NCBI GenBank assembly: GCA_021846505.1
Contig: JAJZWV010000018.1
Coordinates: 1 to 54,201, forward strand
Source: Bacillota bacterium
Lineage (GTDB): Bacteria; Bacillota; Sulfobacillia; Sulfobacillales; JAIMBI01
Direction: 5' to 3'
DNA length: 54,201 nucleotides
Below, in pieces: positions 1 through 8,868 of the stretch. Position 1 is the first letter of the stretch, and each line of letters begins with the position of its first letter. Below the pieces are notes generated by a model. That model was given only the letters and a program-made list of their open reading frames with translations, had not been told where the DNA came from and did not search any database. The translations under genes were made by a program, and so were the position numbers.

Positions 1-158
1 GTGGGGAGCGGGATCCCCAGGGTCCGCGCAATGGCGGGACAGCTGGCGCCGTCGGCATACGCCGTCAGCACCCGGGCCCGGGCTACAGCCCGGGCGGGCG
101 CCGTGCGCGACCGCGCGAGGCGATCCACGTAGGTACGGTCCTCGGCGCTGACGGTCAC
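1..158 (-). CDS. Partial IS630-like transposase N-terminus (runs off left edge)
   Basis: Reading leftwards from a GTG at 158, 52 codons stay open to the window edge, and an in-frame TAG lies just upstream of that GTG. The translation contains RAVARARVLTAYADG followed by PAIARTLGIP, which resembles the homeodomain-like helix-turn-helix that opens IS630-family transposases. Only the DNA-binding part is in the window, so the catalytic DDE domain cannot be checked. It could also be another HTH protein. No terminal inverted repeat was recognised to its right. Confidence 0.45.
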   Translation of the reverse strand, partial: MTVSAEDRTYVDRLARSRTAPARAVARARVLTAYADGASCPAIARTLGIPLP

Positions 159-979
159 CGGTGGATAAGAATGGATCTACTAGGTCGCGGCTCTAGGGCG
201 ACTTACGATGGCGAGACAGTTTCTGGGATAAACTCGAGGATGCGCACGCAAAGGAGTTTCGGTGCCAAAGTTAGGAGGACGCCCCTCAAAATGGGGCTCG
301 GCAAAGACCCATCAAGACGAGCTGTGACGGCGTGATCGCGCATGACGAACGGGGGGACAAGATCCGGACGACCCTCGTGGACGCCGTGGCTGCGGCGATC
401 GCACCCTTGGCCGGGCAGCTGGCCGCCAGGCGACCCAGATCCAGGCGCCGCTATGGCGGACCATCGTGCCGCAGGACAGCGAGGGCCCCAGAGGCCGGGG
501 TCTCGGCGGTGGGCGGACAGCGCATCCGGCAGGGTGACGCAGGCCCCGACGGTCAGATCGGCAACGGCCATCGGGCTCACCTCGCTAACGTGGGGGAAGG
601 GGGAGGGGCCAGGGGCACGACTGGGGCGCCGCGCGCCAGCCACAGGTCGTAGGGCTCGGGCATGTAGCCCGCGGGGCAGCCCCGGCCGTGCCCGAAGTCG
701 CCGTGCGCGAGTGCGACCAGGCCCGCGGTGGGAATCGCGGCGACGCCCTCGCCGAAGACGCTTTGGCCAGAACTGTCCCCTATGGTGGCCACATGGGGCG
801 CCTCCGGCCGATAGTTCACCCGGAGCGCGTGCGCGGCCGCCGGGAGCGCCGCCCCGGCGGCGGGCAATGTCTCCGGAAAGTCCATGAAACGAATCAAATG
901 TGGGGCATGGGGGCGCCTCGCTCCGTAAGCGCCCGCCAGGCTCCCCGCCTCACGGCTCCTTAAGGCTCTTTACGGCTCT
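159..979. other. Stretch without a confident gene
   Basis: Several short open frames cross this stretch on both strands, but none has a recognisable domain or a convincing start together with even composition. The most protein-like is a 106-codon leftward frame at 577-897. Its stop overlaps a possible Shine-Dalgarno (GAGGTG) for a second leftward frame starting at ATG 571. A rightward frame near 332-425 also reads plausibly (TTLVDAVAAAIAPLAGQLAA) before it degenerates. The mixture suggests decayed mobile or phage DNA, but that is inference. Confidence 0.4.
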
Positions 980-1531
980 TTACGGCTGATGCTGCCCCAC
1001 CCATGCCGCCAGAGCCGCCATCTGCTGGTCAAATCGCTGGATGCCTGCAGGCGGCAGGGTGCTGGCGGCGGCGGCCCGCTCGGCCGGCAGCAATTCGGCC
1101 TGCAGCACGTAGGCCACGTGGGCCGCCCACGCCCGCCCGGTGGGCCCACTGGGAGCGGGGCCCTGGGTGGCCAGCGCCAGCTCCAAGTCTGCGGTGTCAA
1201 GAGCGGTCAAGCCCGCCGCCAGAGCAGGCGGCGTCACGGAATGGTTGCCGCGCCACACGTAGCGGTCTAGTCCCGCGTGGGACAGGGTGTCTGCCAAGGT
1301 GGACGCCTGCAGCCACAGCGCATCGGCGCTAGGCCCCGCAGTGCCGTTGGCAATCGAGCGGAAGTCGAGTGCCATCGTGGCCTCATCCTGCAGCACCGTG
1401 CTCCCAATGTCCCCGCCGGGCGCCGGCACTGGGCCCGGCGCCCCGCCGCGGATGAGATATCCCGCGGCGCCGCCCACCAGCAGCGACCCCACCAGCCCCA
1501 GCAGGCGGCCGAGCCGCCGCCTACGGGCCAT
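980..1531 (-). CDS. Hypothetical membrane-anchored protein, 183 aa
   Basis: A basic N-terminus (MARRRRLGRLLG) leads into one hydrophobic segment (about residues 9-28), and the rest is a mainly helical, Ala-rich domain predicted outside the membrane. There is no lipobox and no family was recognised. The C-terminal half has an amphipathic pattern and ends AAWVGQHQP. It is the last gene of the leftward ileS-lspA-rluD group, and its start overlaps the end of the small open frame upstream by 11 bases, suggesting coupling. Frame composition resembles the flanking real genes, so I regard it as genuine but of unknown function. Confidence 0.6.
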   Translation of the reverse strand: MARRRRLGRLLGLVGSLLVGGAAGYLIRGGAPGPVPAPGGDIGSTVLQDEATMALDFRSIANGTAGPSADALWLQASTLADTLSHAGLDRYVWRGNHSVTPPALAAGLTALDTADLELALATQGPAPSGPTGRAWAAHVAYVLQAELLPAERAAAASTLPPAGIQRFDQQMAALAAWVGQHQP

Positions 1532-1832
1532 GAGGGCCCGCCGAGCGAGGGCGCCAGCAAATCAAACCCGGGGCGGCCCCCAGGCCGTTCGCGGCTAGAG
1601 CTGACCAGATGTGCCGCGCCCGCGCGCGGCCAAGCCAGCCACCTTCGGAGTGCAGCACCGCGACGGGCGCCGCCACATCCATCGCAAGGCCCGCCGTGGG
1701 CCCCACCACCGTGCTCTCTGACGGCGGCTCGGCGCAGCGCTGCCAATCCAGGCGCGCTCCGGCGCCCCCAGCCGCCTGGCACACCAAAAGCCGGCGCTGG
1801 ACTCGACTTGCATCCGGTGCTGCCACACGCAC
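1521..1832 (-). CDS. Hypothetical small protein, 103 aa (doubtful)
   Basis: A GTG at 1832 opens a frame that ends 11 bases inside the next gene. The product is alanine- and glycine-rich with three cysteines and shows no recognised domain. A different frame just upstream (about 1830-1900) reads like a secretion signal (LLGCAAVIAGGC), and the two frames meet at a run of six G. A single-base shift could therefore join them into one exported protein. As it stands the start is weak, and the entry could be a broken gene or a chance frame. Confidence 0.33.
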   Translation of the reverse strand: MRVAAPDASRVQRRLLVCQAAGGAGARLDWQRCAEPPSESTVVGPTAGLAMDVAAPVAVLHSEGGWLGRARARHIWSALAANGLGAAPGLICWRPRSAGPHGP

Positions 1833-1919
1833 CCCCCGGCAATCACGGCCGCACAGCCGAGGAGCTCACCGCTCCCCCTTGCCGCTAGTGTGCGCGTCGG
1901 CTGACGGGAGCGCAAATTT

Positions 1920-2906
1920 TTACGTGGCCATACCCTTTACAGCGGACACCGCGGCGGCGCCGGCACAGCGGGGTGGGATGCAGCCGTCGATCGGCGGCCC
2001 CAGCGCATCTAAGGCGCGTTCCCAGGCCTGGGGCCACGGCTCCACCACCGTTACCTGCCGGTGCGGGTGCGCCGGGTGGCCAAACGACAGCGCATACGCA
2101 AACAGCGCCTGGTGCGGCTGGCCCAGGGCGGGCCCCGATCCATACACCCCATCCCCCAGCACGGGGTGGCCCAGAGCCGCCAGATGGACCCGCACCTGGT
2201 GGGTGCGGCCGGTTTCCAGCTCCAGCGCCACCCAGCTGTGGCGCGGCCAGCGCGCCACCGTCCGATACCTTGTGGCCGCCGGCCGCCCAGCGCTGGCGAC
2301 CGCCATGCGGGTGCGGTGGCGCGGGTCGCGCCCGATGGGCGCCTCGATGCGCCCGTCCGGGGGATCCAGGTGGCCCTCCACCAGCGCCCAGTACCGGCGA
2401 TGCACATCCCGGCGGGCCAGCGCTGCACTGAGCGCCATGCGGGCCGACTGCGTGCGGGCCAGCATCATGAGCCCGGCGGTGTCGCGGTCCAGCCGGTGGA
2501 CCACGCCGGCGCGGCCGGCCTCTCCCCCGGCCGCCGCCACCTCCGGCCACAGGGCCTGCACCAGCGTGCCGTGCGCATGGCCCGCGCTGGGATGCACCAC
2601 CACCCCTGCGGGCTTGCACACCACCACCACCACGTCGTCGCGATAGCGAATCGGAATCTCGACGTCGAGCGGCTCATGCTGAAGCGGCACGACCGGCGGA
2701 AGCTCCGCGGGCAAATCGGCGGCGACCACGTCCCCCAGCGCCAGCAGCTGGCCGGCGCGTACTGCAGGGCGGCCGTTTACCTGCACTTGCCCGTCCGCGA
2801 TGGCGGTCTGCCAGCGCGTGCGCGACCACGTGGGCCAATGGGCCACCAGGACGCGGTCCAGCCGCGCGCCCGCCTCCAGCGGCCCGGCGGCAAACTGCTC
2901 CGTCAC
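1920..2906 (-). CDS. RluD-family 23S rRNA pseudouridine synthase (YlyB-like)
   Basis: Converts uridines in large-subunit rRNA to pseudouridine. The 328-residue protein has an N-terminal S4 RNA-binding domain (about 14-75) followed by the RluA/RluD catalytic domain. The catalytic motif HRLDRDTAGL around residue 140 supplies the nucleophilic aspartate, and GRTHQVRVHLAALGHPVLGD lies further on. The start is a GTG overlapping the lspA stop (GTGA), showing translational coupling. In Bacillus the same order ileS, lspA, ylyB is found, so this is the YlyB position. The exact target uridines cannot be read from sequence. Confidence 0.93.
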   Translation of the reverse strand: MTEQFAAGPLEAGARLDRVLVAHWPTWSRTRWQTAIADGQVQVNGRPAVRAGQLLALGDVVAADLPAELPPVVPLQHEPLDVEIPIRYRDDVVVVVCKPAGVVVHPSAGHAHGTLVQALWPEVAAAGGEAGRAGVVHRLDRDTAGLMMLARTQSARMALSAALARRDVHRRYWALVEGHLDPPDGRIEAPIGRDPRHRTRMAVASAGRPAATRYRTVARWPRHSWVALELETGRTHQVRVHLAALGHPVLGDGVYGSGPALGQPHQALFAYALSFGHPAHPHRQVTVVEPWPQAWERALDALGPPIDGCIPPRCAGAAAVSAVKGMAT

Positions 2907-3370
2907 CGGCTGGCGGGCGCCCGGTCGTGGCGCCAGGCCTCCACGGCTAGGAGAGCCATTCCGACCACAATGGCGCTGTCCGCCAAGTTAAACACCGGCC
3001 ACGGCCCAATCGAGACATAGTCCACCACTCGGCCGCTGACCCATCGGTCCCACAAATTGCCGACGGCGCCGCCCAACAAGAGGCCCAGCCCCCACACGAC
3101 CGCGCCGCGCGCCTCGGGGTGGCGCACCAGCCACCCCAGCCCGCCCGCCACCACCAGGACCCCAACCACGGCCAGCCAGGCGCTGCCGCCTTGGAACAGC
3201 CCAAACGCCGCCCCCGTATTTTCGGTCAGCATCAGGTGAACGCCGGGCAGCACCGCCACCGGCACACCCGGGGTGAGCCGGCTCAGCACCAATCCCTGCA
3301 CCCACCGGTCGGCCGCAAACACCGCCACGGCCAGCAGCAAGGGACCGGCCAGCCGGCCCCCGGGCCTCAT
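2903..3370 (-). CDS. lspA: Lipoprotein signal peptidase II
   Basis: Cleaves signal peptides from diacylglyceryl-modified prolipoproteins in the membrane. The 155-residue protein has four hydrophobic segments, and the family's two catalytic aspartates are visible in GNLWDRW and FNLADSAIVVG. An in-frame ATG lies further upstream, but the ATG at 3370 overlaps the ileS stop (ATGA) and gives the usual family length, so it is preferred. Its own stop overlaps the GTG of the pseudouridine synthase gene. The tight ileS-lspA-rluD chain indicates one transcript under the ileS T-box. Its likely clients include the solute-binding lipoprotein encoded nearby. Confidence 0.95.
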   Translation of the reverse strand: MRPGGRLAGPLLLAVAVFAADRWVQGLVLSRLTPGVPVAVLPGVHLMLTENTGAAFGLFQGGSAWLAVVGVLVVAGGLGWLVRHPEARGAVVWGLGLLLGGAVGNLWDRWVSGRVVDYVSIGPWPVFNLADSAIVVGMALLAVEAWRHDRAPASR

Positions 3371-6111
3371 CGAGGAGCCGCCGCGAGGGCTTCCTGGCAT
3401 CGCGAGCACACCCCCTCCGACAGCGTCGGCACCTGCCGCCAGCACCGCGGGCACTTCGGCCACGGCGACAGGGTGGCTTCACCCCGCCACTCCGCACCTT
3501 CTCCCGGGACGACGGTGACGGTGGCCGTCATCAGGAGGGTCTGGAGCAGGTCCGCGTCCTCCGCTGCGCTTACGACGTCCACCCCCCGGGGCGCCTCGAG
3601 CTTCAGGTCGGCCGCCCCTGCACCGCCCATGACGCCGGCCTGGCGCGCCTGCTCCAGAGCCCGCAAGCCCGCCTCGCGGGCTGGGAGCAGCGCCTGCACA
3701 CGAGCGAAGCCCGGCAAATCGGCCGCGCCCTCCGGCAGCGCTGGCCATACCATGTCCCAGGCCGCCGCGCGCAAGCCGCGGTGCTCCGCAATCTCATCGG
3801 CGGTGAACGGGCACAGCGGCATCAGGACCGCCTGCAGCACATTCAACACATGCCACAGCACCGTCTCGACCGCCCGCCGGGCAGGGTTCCCCACCGCCAG
3901 GGTGTATAAGGGGTCTTTGACCACGTCCAAGTAAAACGTCGACAGACTGACGACTGCCAGCCGCGTGAGCTCCTGCACCACCTGGTGAAACTCGTACGCC
4001 TCGTACGCGGCCCGCATCTTGGCGAGGCTCTGCGCCAGCTCCGCCATGGCCCACTGCTCCAGCGGCGGCAGCTCGCCGAGCGGGACGGCCTGGCTCGGAT
4101 CAAAGTGGGACAGGTTGCCCAGCAGGAAGCGGGCCGTGTTGCGCAGCTTGCGGTACGCCTCCGCGACGCGGGCCATCTGGTCGTCCGACACCCGCACATC
4201 GCCGCGGAAGTCAGTGGACGCGACCCAGAGGCGCACCACATCCGCTCCGTAGCGGTCCACCAGCCCAGAGGGGCTGACCACGTTGCCCAGCGACTTGTGC
4301 ATCGGCCGCCCTTCGCCATCCAGCACCCAGCCATGGGTCACCACACCGCGGTACGGCACCGCGCCACGCCAGGCCACGCCTTCGGTCAGCAGCGAGTTGA
4401 ACCAGCCCCGAAACTGGTCCCCGCCCTCCAGCACCAAGTCTGCGGGCCACTCCAACTCCGAGCGCCGCACCAGCACGGTCTGCGTGGCGCCCGAGTCAAA
4501 CCAGACATCAAACACATTCCACTCTCGCTCCAGCCGAGTGCTGCCACAGGTACATACGGGACGCGGATCGGGCAGCAGCTGCTCGACGTCCCACTCCCAC
4601 CAAATGGTCGAGCCGTGCTCGGCTACCAAGCTGGCTAGGTGCCGCACGATGGGGGCGGTCAGCAGCGGCGTGCCGCAGTCCTGGCAGGCGAAGGCTGGCA
4701 GGGGCAACCCCCAAGACCGCTGCCGCGACAGGCACCAGTCGCGGCGGTCCACTACCATGAGCCGCATGCGCTCCTGGCCCCAAGCGGGCGTCCACTGCAC
4801 CGCCTGAATCGCGTCCAGCAGCTGGGCGCGCACGGGTTGCAGCCGGAAAAACCACTGCGAGGTCGCGCGGAAAATCACGGGATACTTGCACCTCCAGCAG
4901 TGCGGGTATTGGTGCACCAGCGGCCGCTCCATGAGGAGCGCGCCGGCGGCCTCCAGCACCGCCACCACCACCGCCTCCGCCTGATCGTAGGCGAGGCCGG
5001 CCACCTCCGGCGTGCCCGCCACAAACCGCCCGGCGCTGTCCAGGGGCTGCACTACGGGCAAATCCCAGGCCCGGCCCAAGTCGAAGTCCTCGATGCCGTG
5101 GCCGGGCGCCGTGTGCACCAGCCCCGTGCCCTGATCGGCGGTCACGTGCCGCCCCGGCACCAGCGGCACGCGGTGCCCCAAGTACGGATGGCGGGCGGCG
5201 ACGCCGGCCAGCGCCGCCCCCGCCACCTCGGCCAAGATGCCCTCGCTCTCCAAGCCCACGTCGGCCAGAAACCTGGCCGTGAGCTCGGCTGCCACCAGCA
5301 GCGGCCCGCGCTGGGTGGCCAGCACCATGTAGCGAAAATCGGGATGGTACGCGATGGCCACGTTGGCGGGAATCGTCCAGGGGGTCGTGGTCCAAATCAC
5401 GGCGCGGGTGCCTTCCGGCAGCCCGCCCCGCTCCTCGGACATGACGTCAAACGCCACCCAAATCCCGCGCGAGGTTTTTTCCCGGTACTCCAGCTCCGCC
5501 TCGGCCAGCGCCGTTTCGCAGTGCGGGCACCAGTGCACCGACTTTAAGTCCTTGTACACTAGGCCGGCCTCCACGATGTCGGCAAACAGCCGCAGCTCGT
5601 CGGCCTCAAAGCCGGGGTCCAGCGTGGCGTACGGGTGATCCCAGTCCCCCATGATGCCGAGGCGCTGAAACTGGCGCGTCATATCCGCGACATAGCGGGC
5701 GGCCGTCTGCGCCGATTGGCGCCGCAGCTCGAGCGGTGAGATTTCGCGCTGCCCGACACCCAGCTCTTTTAACACCTGCATTTCAATCGGCAGGCCGTGG
5801 GTGTCCCATCCCGGCACGTACTGCACATCCTTGCCGCTCAGCACCTCGCGCCGGTTGATGATGTCTTTCAAGACTTTGTTCAGCACCGTGCCCATGTGGA
5901 TGTCCCCATTGGCATAGGGCGGCCCGTCGTGGAGGACATACCGTGGCTGCCCGACGCGTCGGCGCGCCAGCACTTCGTTAGCGCCCTCCGCCTGCCAGCG
6001 CGCGAGCCGCCGCGGCTCCTCCACCGGCAAGTTGCCCCGCATCGGAAACGTCGTGGTTGGCAGATTCAGGGTCGCTCGCCACGCTGACCCGCTGCCGCGC
6101 TCCTCCACCAT
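3367..6111 (-). CDS. ileS: Isoleucyl-tRNA synthetase
   Basis: Charges tRNA-Ile and edits misactivated valine. The 914-residue class I synthetase has the HIGH-equivalent HMGT (about 72-75, in YANGDIHMGT). The KMSKS-equivalent is present as MHKSLGN, and the editing domain lies between them. The last 30 residues hold a zinc knuckle of two CxxC pairs (CPRCW, CSRCQ). The ATG at 6111 was chosen over a longer in-frame start because the extension lies inside the T-box terminator; a GAGGTG Shine-Dalgarno sits just upstream. It is controlled by the Ile T-box leader and coupled to lspA. Confidence 0.96.
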   Translation of the reverse strand: MVEERGSGSAWRATLNLPTTTFPMRGNLPVEEPRRLARWQAEGANEVLARRRVGQPRYVLHDGPPYANGDIHMGTVLNKVLKDIINRREVLSGKDVQYVPGWDTHGLPIEMQVLKELGVGQREISPLELRRQSAQTAARYVADMTRQFQRLGIMGDWDHPYATLDPGFEADELRLFADIVEAGLVYKDLKSVHWCPHCETALAEAELEYREKTSRGIWVAFDVMSEERGGLPEGTRAVIWTTTPWTIPANVAIAYHPDFRYMVLATQRGPLLVAAELTARFLADVGLESEGILAEVAGAALAGVAARHPYLGHRVPLVPGRHVTADQGTGLVHTAPGHGIEDFDLGRAWDLPVVQPLDSAGRFVAGTPEVAGLAYDQAEAVVVAVLEAAGALLMERPLVHQYPHCWRCKYPVIFRATSQWFFRLQPVRAQLLDAIQAVQWTPAWGQERMRLMVVDRRDWCLSRQRSWGLPLPAFACQDCGTPLLTAPIVRHLASLVAEHGSTIWWEWDVEQLLPDPRPVCTCGSTRLEREWNVFDVWFDSGATQTVLVRRSELEWPADLVLEGGDQFRGWFNSLLTEGVAWRGAVPYRGVVTHGWVLDGEGRPMHKSLGNVVSPSGLVDRYGADVVRLWVASTDFRGDVRVSDDQMARVAEAYRKLRNTARFLLGNLSHFDPSQAVPLGELPPLEQWAMAELAQSLAKMRAAYEAYEFHQVVQELTRLAVVSLSTFYLDVVKDPLYTLAVGNPARRAVETVLWHVLNVLQAVLMPLCPFTADEIAEHRGLRAAAWDMVWPALPEGAADLPGFARVQALLPAREAGLRALEQARQAGVMGGAGAADLKLEAPRGVDVVSAAEDADLLQTLLMTATVTVVPGEGAEWRGEATLSPWPKCPRCWRQVPTLSEGVCSRCQEALAAAPR

Positions 6112-6400
6112 ATATCCGCACCTCACTCTACATGATGATTCTGCGGCGCGCCGGCTCCACAAAAAAATCGCCCCCAAGGGGCGACCATGCCGCGCTACCA
6201 CCCTCGATCCGCCGGCCATCCAGCGCTCGTGTGACCGCTAACGAGGTCAACCGGCCTGGCTACTCCATTCGCCAAGGCACTCCTGGGTGATGTCCGCAGC
6301 GTCTGCCACCGGCTCGCACCCACCGCCGGCTCTCTGAAGCTTCGCGCCGCTTCGGTCCCGCTCATCGCGCTGTCGCTATGTCCCTAGTCAGGGATGTGAT
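6112..6400 (-). promoter_or_regulatory. T-box riboswitch leader of ileS
   Basis: Read leftwards, the leader contains a Stem I core with AGAGAG (about 6331-6336) and a GGTGGGTG loop, then a candidate ATC isoleucine specifier at 6289-6291. It ends with the T-box element GGTGGTAGCGCGG (about 6190-6203). A GC-rich hairpin followed by seven T (6160-6186) is the intrinsic terminator that would form when tRNA-Ile is charged. Uncharged tRNA pairing to the T-box should stabilise the antiterminator and allow ileS transcription. The specifier assignment is by position and codon match; I have not folded the RNA. Confidence 0.88.
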
Positions 6401-6404
6401 GCGT

Positions 6405-6433
6405 ATGATAGCGCGGCGCGGCTGAATGCACAA
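6405..6433 (-). promoter_or_regulatory. Promoter of ileS operon
   Basis: On the minus strand TTGTGC (6433-6428) and TATCAT (6410-6405) are separated by 17 bases, a good sigma-A type pair. Transcription would begin a few bases before the T-box Stem I. Confidence 0.6.
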
Positions 6434-6637
6434 GCGCGGCGAACGCTAACCCACCGTTGACGAGCGGCCGGCGGCTCATGGTCGGGTGCGACGCGGCCCG
6501 AGGCCCCTGACGGTGAGGATGCGGCGGCTGAGTCACCCAAACTTGCTCCGGGCGGCCGTGCGCCACATCGTTGGGACCGGGCCGCCCATCGCCCACCATT
6601 ATACGGATAGCGTTCGGTCCGCTCGGGAGTGGGGTCG
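6434..6637. other. Intergenic stretch, no gene seen
   Basis: Between the ileS promoter and the terminator of the solute-binding gene no open frame with convincing composition or domain was found. A rightward frame at 6486-6692 would run through the terminator hairpin and is arginine-rich, so it was not accepted. Confidence 0.5.
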
Positions 6638-6678
6638 CAAAAAAATGAGCAGCACGGCGAGGGCGCCGTGCTGCTCGG
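6638..6678 (-). terminator. Intrinsic terminator after solute-binding protein gene
   Basis: A perfect 13-bp stem (6647-6659 with 6664-6676) is followed on the minus strand by an A and then a run of seven T. It lies just past the stop of the ABC solute-binding protein fragment. Confidence 0.9.
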
Positions 6679-6681
6679 GGT

Positions 6682-8310
6682 CTAGCCCTTGAAGGAGACC
6701 CGGTTCAGTGGCGTATACCCCTGGATGGGCCTGTGGTTGCTCCGGAAGCCCTTGACGAAGGTGCGCACTTCCGACAGGGAGTAGGCCGGCGTGGGCACAA
6801 ACAGCCCCGGCAAGTTCTGCGCCGCGTACACCTGATAGGCATTAAAGCGCCGCGTCACTTGGCTCCTGGTGCCATCTTTGTAGGTGGCCGCAATCAGGCG
6901 GTTCATCGTGGAGCTGTTGTACGCACCGAGGTTGAACCCGGCGGTCGGGAGAAACAAACTCCCGCCCGACGGGTAGAAGTCGGGGACGTAGCCCCCGGCA
7001 AACCCGCCAGCCATCGCCCACTTGTTGGACTGTGAGGCGCTGCCGATGATATCGCCGAACGCCTGGCTGCCAATCGGCTGGAGGCTCACGTCGATGGCCT
7101 CGCGGGCCCAGTCCTGCTTCAACAGCTGGGCCATGTCGTTAAGCGTGGCCGACCCCGTCGAGTACACCAGGTTGAAGGCGAGCTTCTGGCTGCCTTTGGT
7201 CATGACACCGTTGACAAGGCTCCACCCGTTCTTCTCCAAGAACTTCTTGCCTGCGGCGGGATTGTACGGGTAGGGGTTCTTGAGCGCCTTATCGTAGTAC
7301 GCGTTGGGCGGCTTCGCCGGCACCGGGCCTATGGTCGGCACAGCGTACCCATGGTACATGCTCTGGATGATGGCCGGTTGGTTCATGCCCATCTGCAGCG
7401 CCTGGCGCAAGTACAGGTTGTTGAACAGGCCCCCGATGCCATACGCGTTGGTCCGGAAGTTGAGAGGCAGGTAGAAGAACTCCATCGCGGTGCGGGCCGT
7501 CAGGTGGTACCCGGTCAGCTGGTTCTTGGACCTGTAGAGCGAGAACGGTAGGTAGCCCACGTCCACTTTGTGCGTCCGCATCTGGGCAAATTCGGCCGAC
7601 GTTGACGTCTCATAGAGATACGTCACAGTCTTGATCTGGGCCGGATGCGCCCCGGAATATTTCGGATTGGCCACGAACGTGTAGTACTGGTTGGTGACCG
7701 CCTTCTGGATTCGGTACGGCCCGTCCACCACTCGGTAGATGGGGTCGTTCGGGGAGTTGGCCACGCTCTTGATGAACGCGAGCTCTTTTTGGACATTGCT
7801 GTGCTTGTCCCACGTGGACTTCGGCACCGGGACGAGCTGGCTCAAGCCGTTGTGCTCAAACCACACCGGGTTGACGGACTTGTTGAGCGTGACGACTACC
7901 GTGTGGGATCCGGCCGCCACCACACTCTTGAAGTCCGCCGGCACGCCGCCGGACCCGGAAAAACAGTACGGGAATGGGGAATTTGAGGCGCTGGCCCCGT
8001 GGATAAGGGTCCAGTCGTAGACGACATCCTGCGCGGTGATCGGCTGGCCGTTGGACCAGCGCCACTTCGGGTTCATGGTGATGGTGTACCGCGAGTACTG
8101 CTTGCTGACCGCAATCCCGGAGGCAATCGAGCGCGAATCCTCGATTTGGTCCGTGCGGCTGAGCCACAGGAGCGCCATGTACATGCGCGGTCCTCCGACG
8201 CCGCCGCCGGTCAGTGTACTGCAGTCCGTAGACGATACAATCGGGGGCCACCAATTGAGGTTGCTGGCTGCGCTCAGCGCAATCGTAAGGGTGTAGCTGC
8301 CGCCCCTATC
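6682..8310 (-). pseudogene. 3' part of family-5 ABC solute-binding protein gene, interrupted by a transposon
   Basis: About 542 residues match a peptide/nickel-type (SBP_bac_5) extracellular binding protein: it begins GGSYTLTIALS and continues through the family's ligand-binding lobes. Motifs include WRWSNGQPITAQDVVYDW near the start and LRQALQMGMNQPAII in the middle. It has no signal peptide; upstream codons come from transposon DNA. The missing lipoprotein signal is found 3.4 kb away at 11766-11918 in the same orientation, so the gene was split by the mobile element. No permease or ATPase genes lie beside it. If expressed from the internal start it would stay cytoplasmic and be useless for import. 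Confidence 0.85.
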
Positions 8311-8327
8311 TGACCGAAACCTGACGG
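8311..8327. repeat. Left terminal inverted repeat of transposon
   Basis: TGACCGAAACCTGACGG here is matched in inverted orientation at 11749-11765 (TGGCCGAAAGTTGACGG), 14 of 17 positions identical. A further CCCCTA two to three bases outside each end is also shared in inverted orientation. Confidence 0.75.
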
Positions 8328-8379
8328 GCTCGGGTGTTCGGGAGTTGCTGGGAGCGGTGGCCACGGCGGGGACGACAAG

Positions 8380-8416
8380 GAAAAGACCCGCAGCGGGGTC
8401 CGGCCCCGGCTGCGGG
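8380..8416 (-). terminator. Terminator at the end of the transposon operon
   Basis: On the minus strand CCCGCAGC-rich and GCTGCGGG arms form a strong GC hairpin, followed by TCTTTTCCTT. It lies between the last transposon gene and the left inverted repeat. Confidence 0.7.
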
Positions 8417-8433
8417 CCGTGGGGACGGGGGAG

Positions 8434-8868
8434 TTAGTCCAGCGGGGGCAACAGCGACGCCACCCAGCGGCGGCGATCGGCCGGGCCGGTGGGGAACGGT
8501 TGCCAGGGCACCGTCCGCCGCCAATGCCAGAACGCATAGGCCCGGTGCGGCGTCGCCATGGCCCGGTGGACCGCCAGCCGCGCCGCCCGGTCCGGGGTCG
8601 GCCCCGCGAGCGCCAGCCCATACGCGGTCCACACGCCGAGATCCTCTGCGGGCCAGGTCCGTCCCTGGACGGCCAACCAGGTGGCCGCCTGGATCAACTC
8701 CCGCGCTTCGTGCGCCACGTGCCGGGGCGGCTGGTCCTGCCAGGCCACGAACTGGAGGTAGTCGTTCAGCCATTCGGGAAACCCGTCGCCGTCGTAGACC
8801 TGAACCCAGGGCCGGGATCCGGCGCGGTGGGCCCGGTAGGGCGGCGCGGTCGCGCGCGCCGCCCTCAT
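8434..8868 (-). CDS. Transposon-encoded protein of unknown function, 144 aa
   Basis: The ATG overlaps the stop of the ATPase gene (ATGA), so it is translationally coupled and belongs to the element. The product is rich in tryptophan and aromatic residues, with segments such as WVQVYDGDGFPEWLNDYLQF and YAFWHWRRTVPWQPF. No domain was recognised, and there are no membrane segments or signal. Its fixed place behind the transposition ATPase suggests an accessory role in transposition or target choice, but that is inference only. Confidence 0.7.
   Translation of the reverse strand: MRAARATAPPYRAHRAGSRPWVQVYDGDGFPEWLNDYLQFVAWQDQPPRHVAHEARELIQAATWLAVQGRTWPAEDLGVWTAYGLALAGPTPDRAARLAVHRAMATPHRAYAFWHWRRTVPWQPFPTGPADRRRWVASLLPPLD

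Noticed and set aside
1609-2646. Long rightward open frame (345 codons) over the pseudouridine synthase gene
   Set aside because: Antisense to a complete RluD-family gene; composition rich in Arg, Pro, Ser and no domain.
8303-8316. CCCCTA and TAGGGG as a target-site duplication of the transposon
   Set aside because: They are in inverted, not direct, orientation and so cannot be a target duplication.
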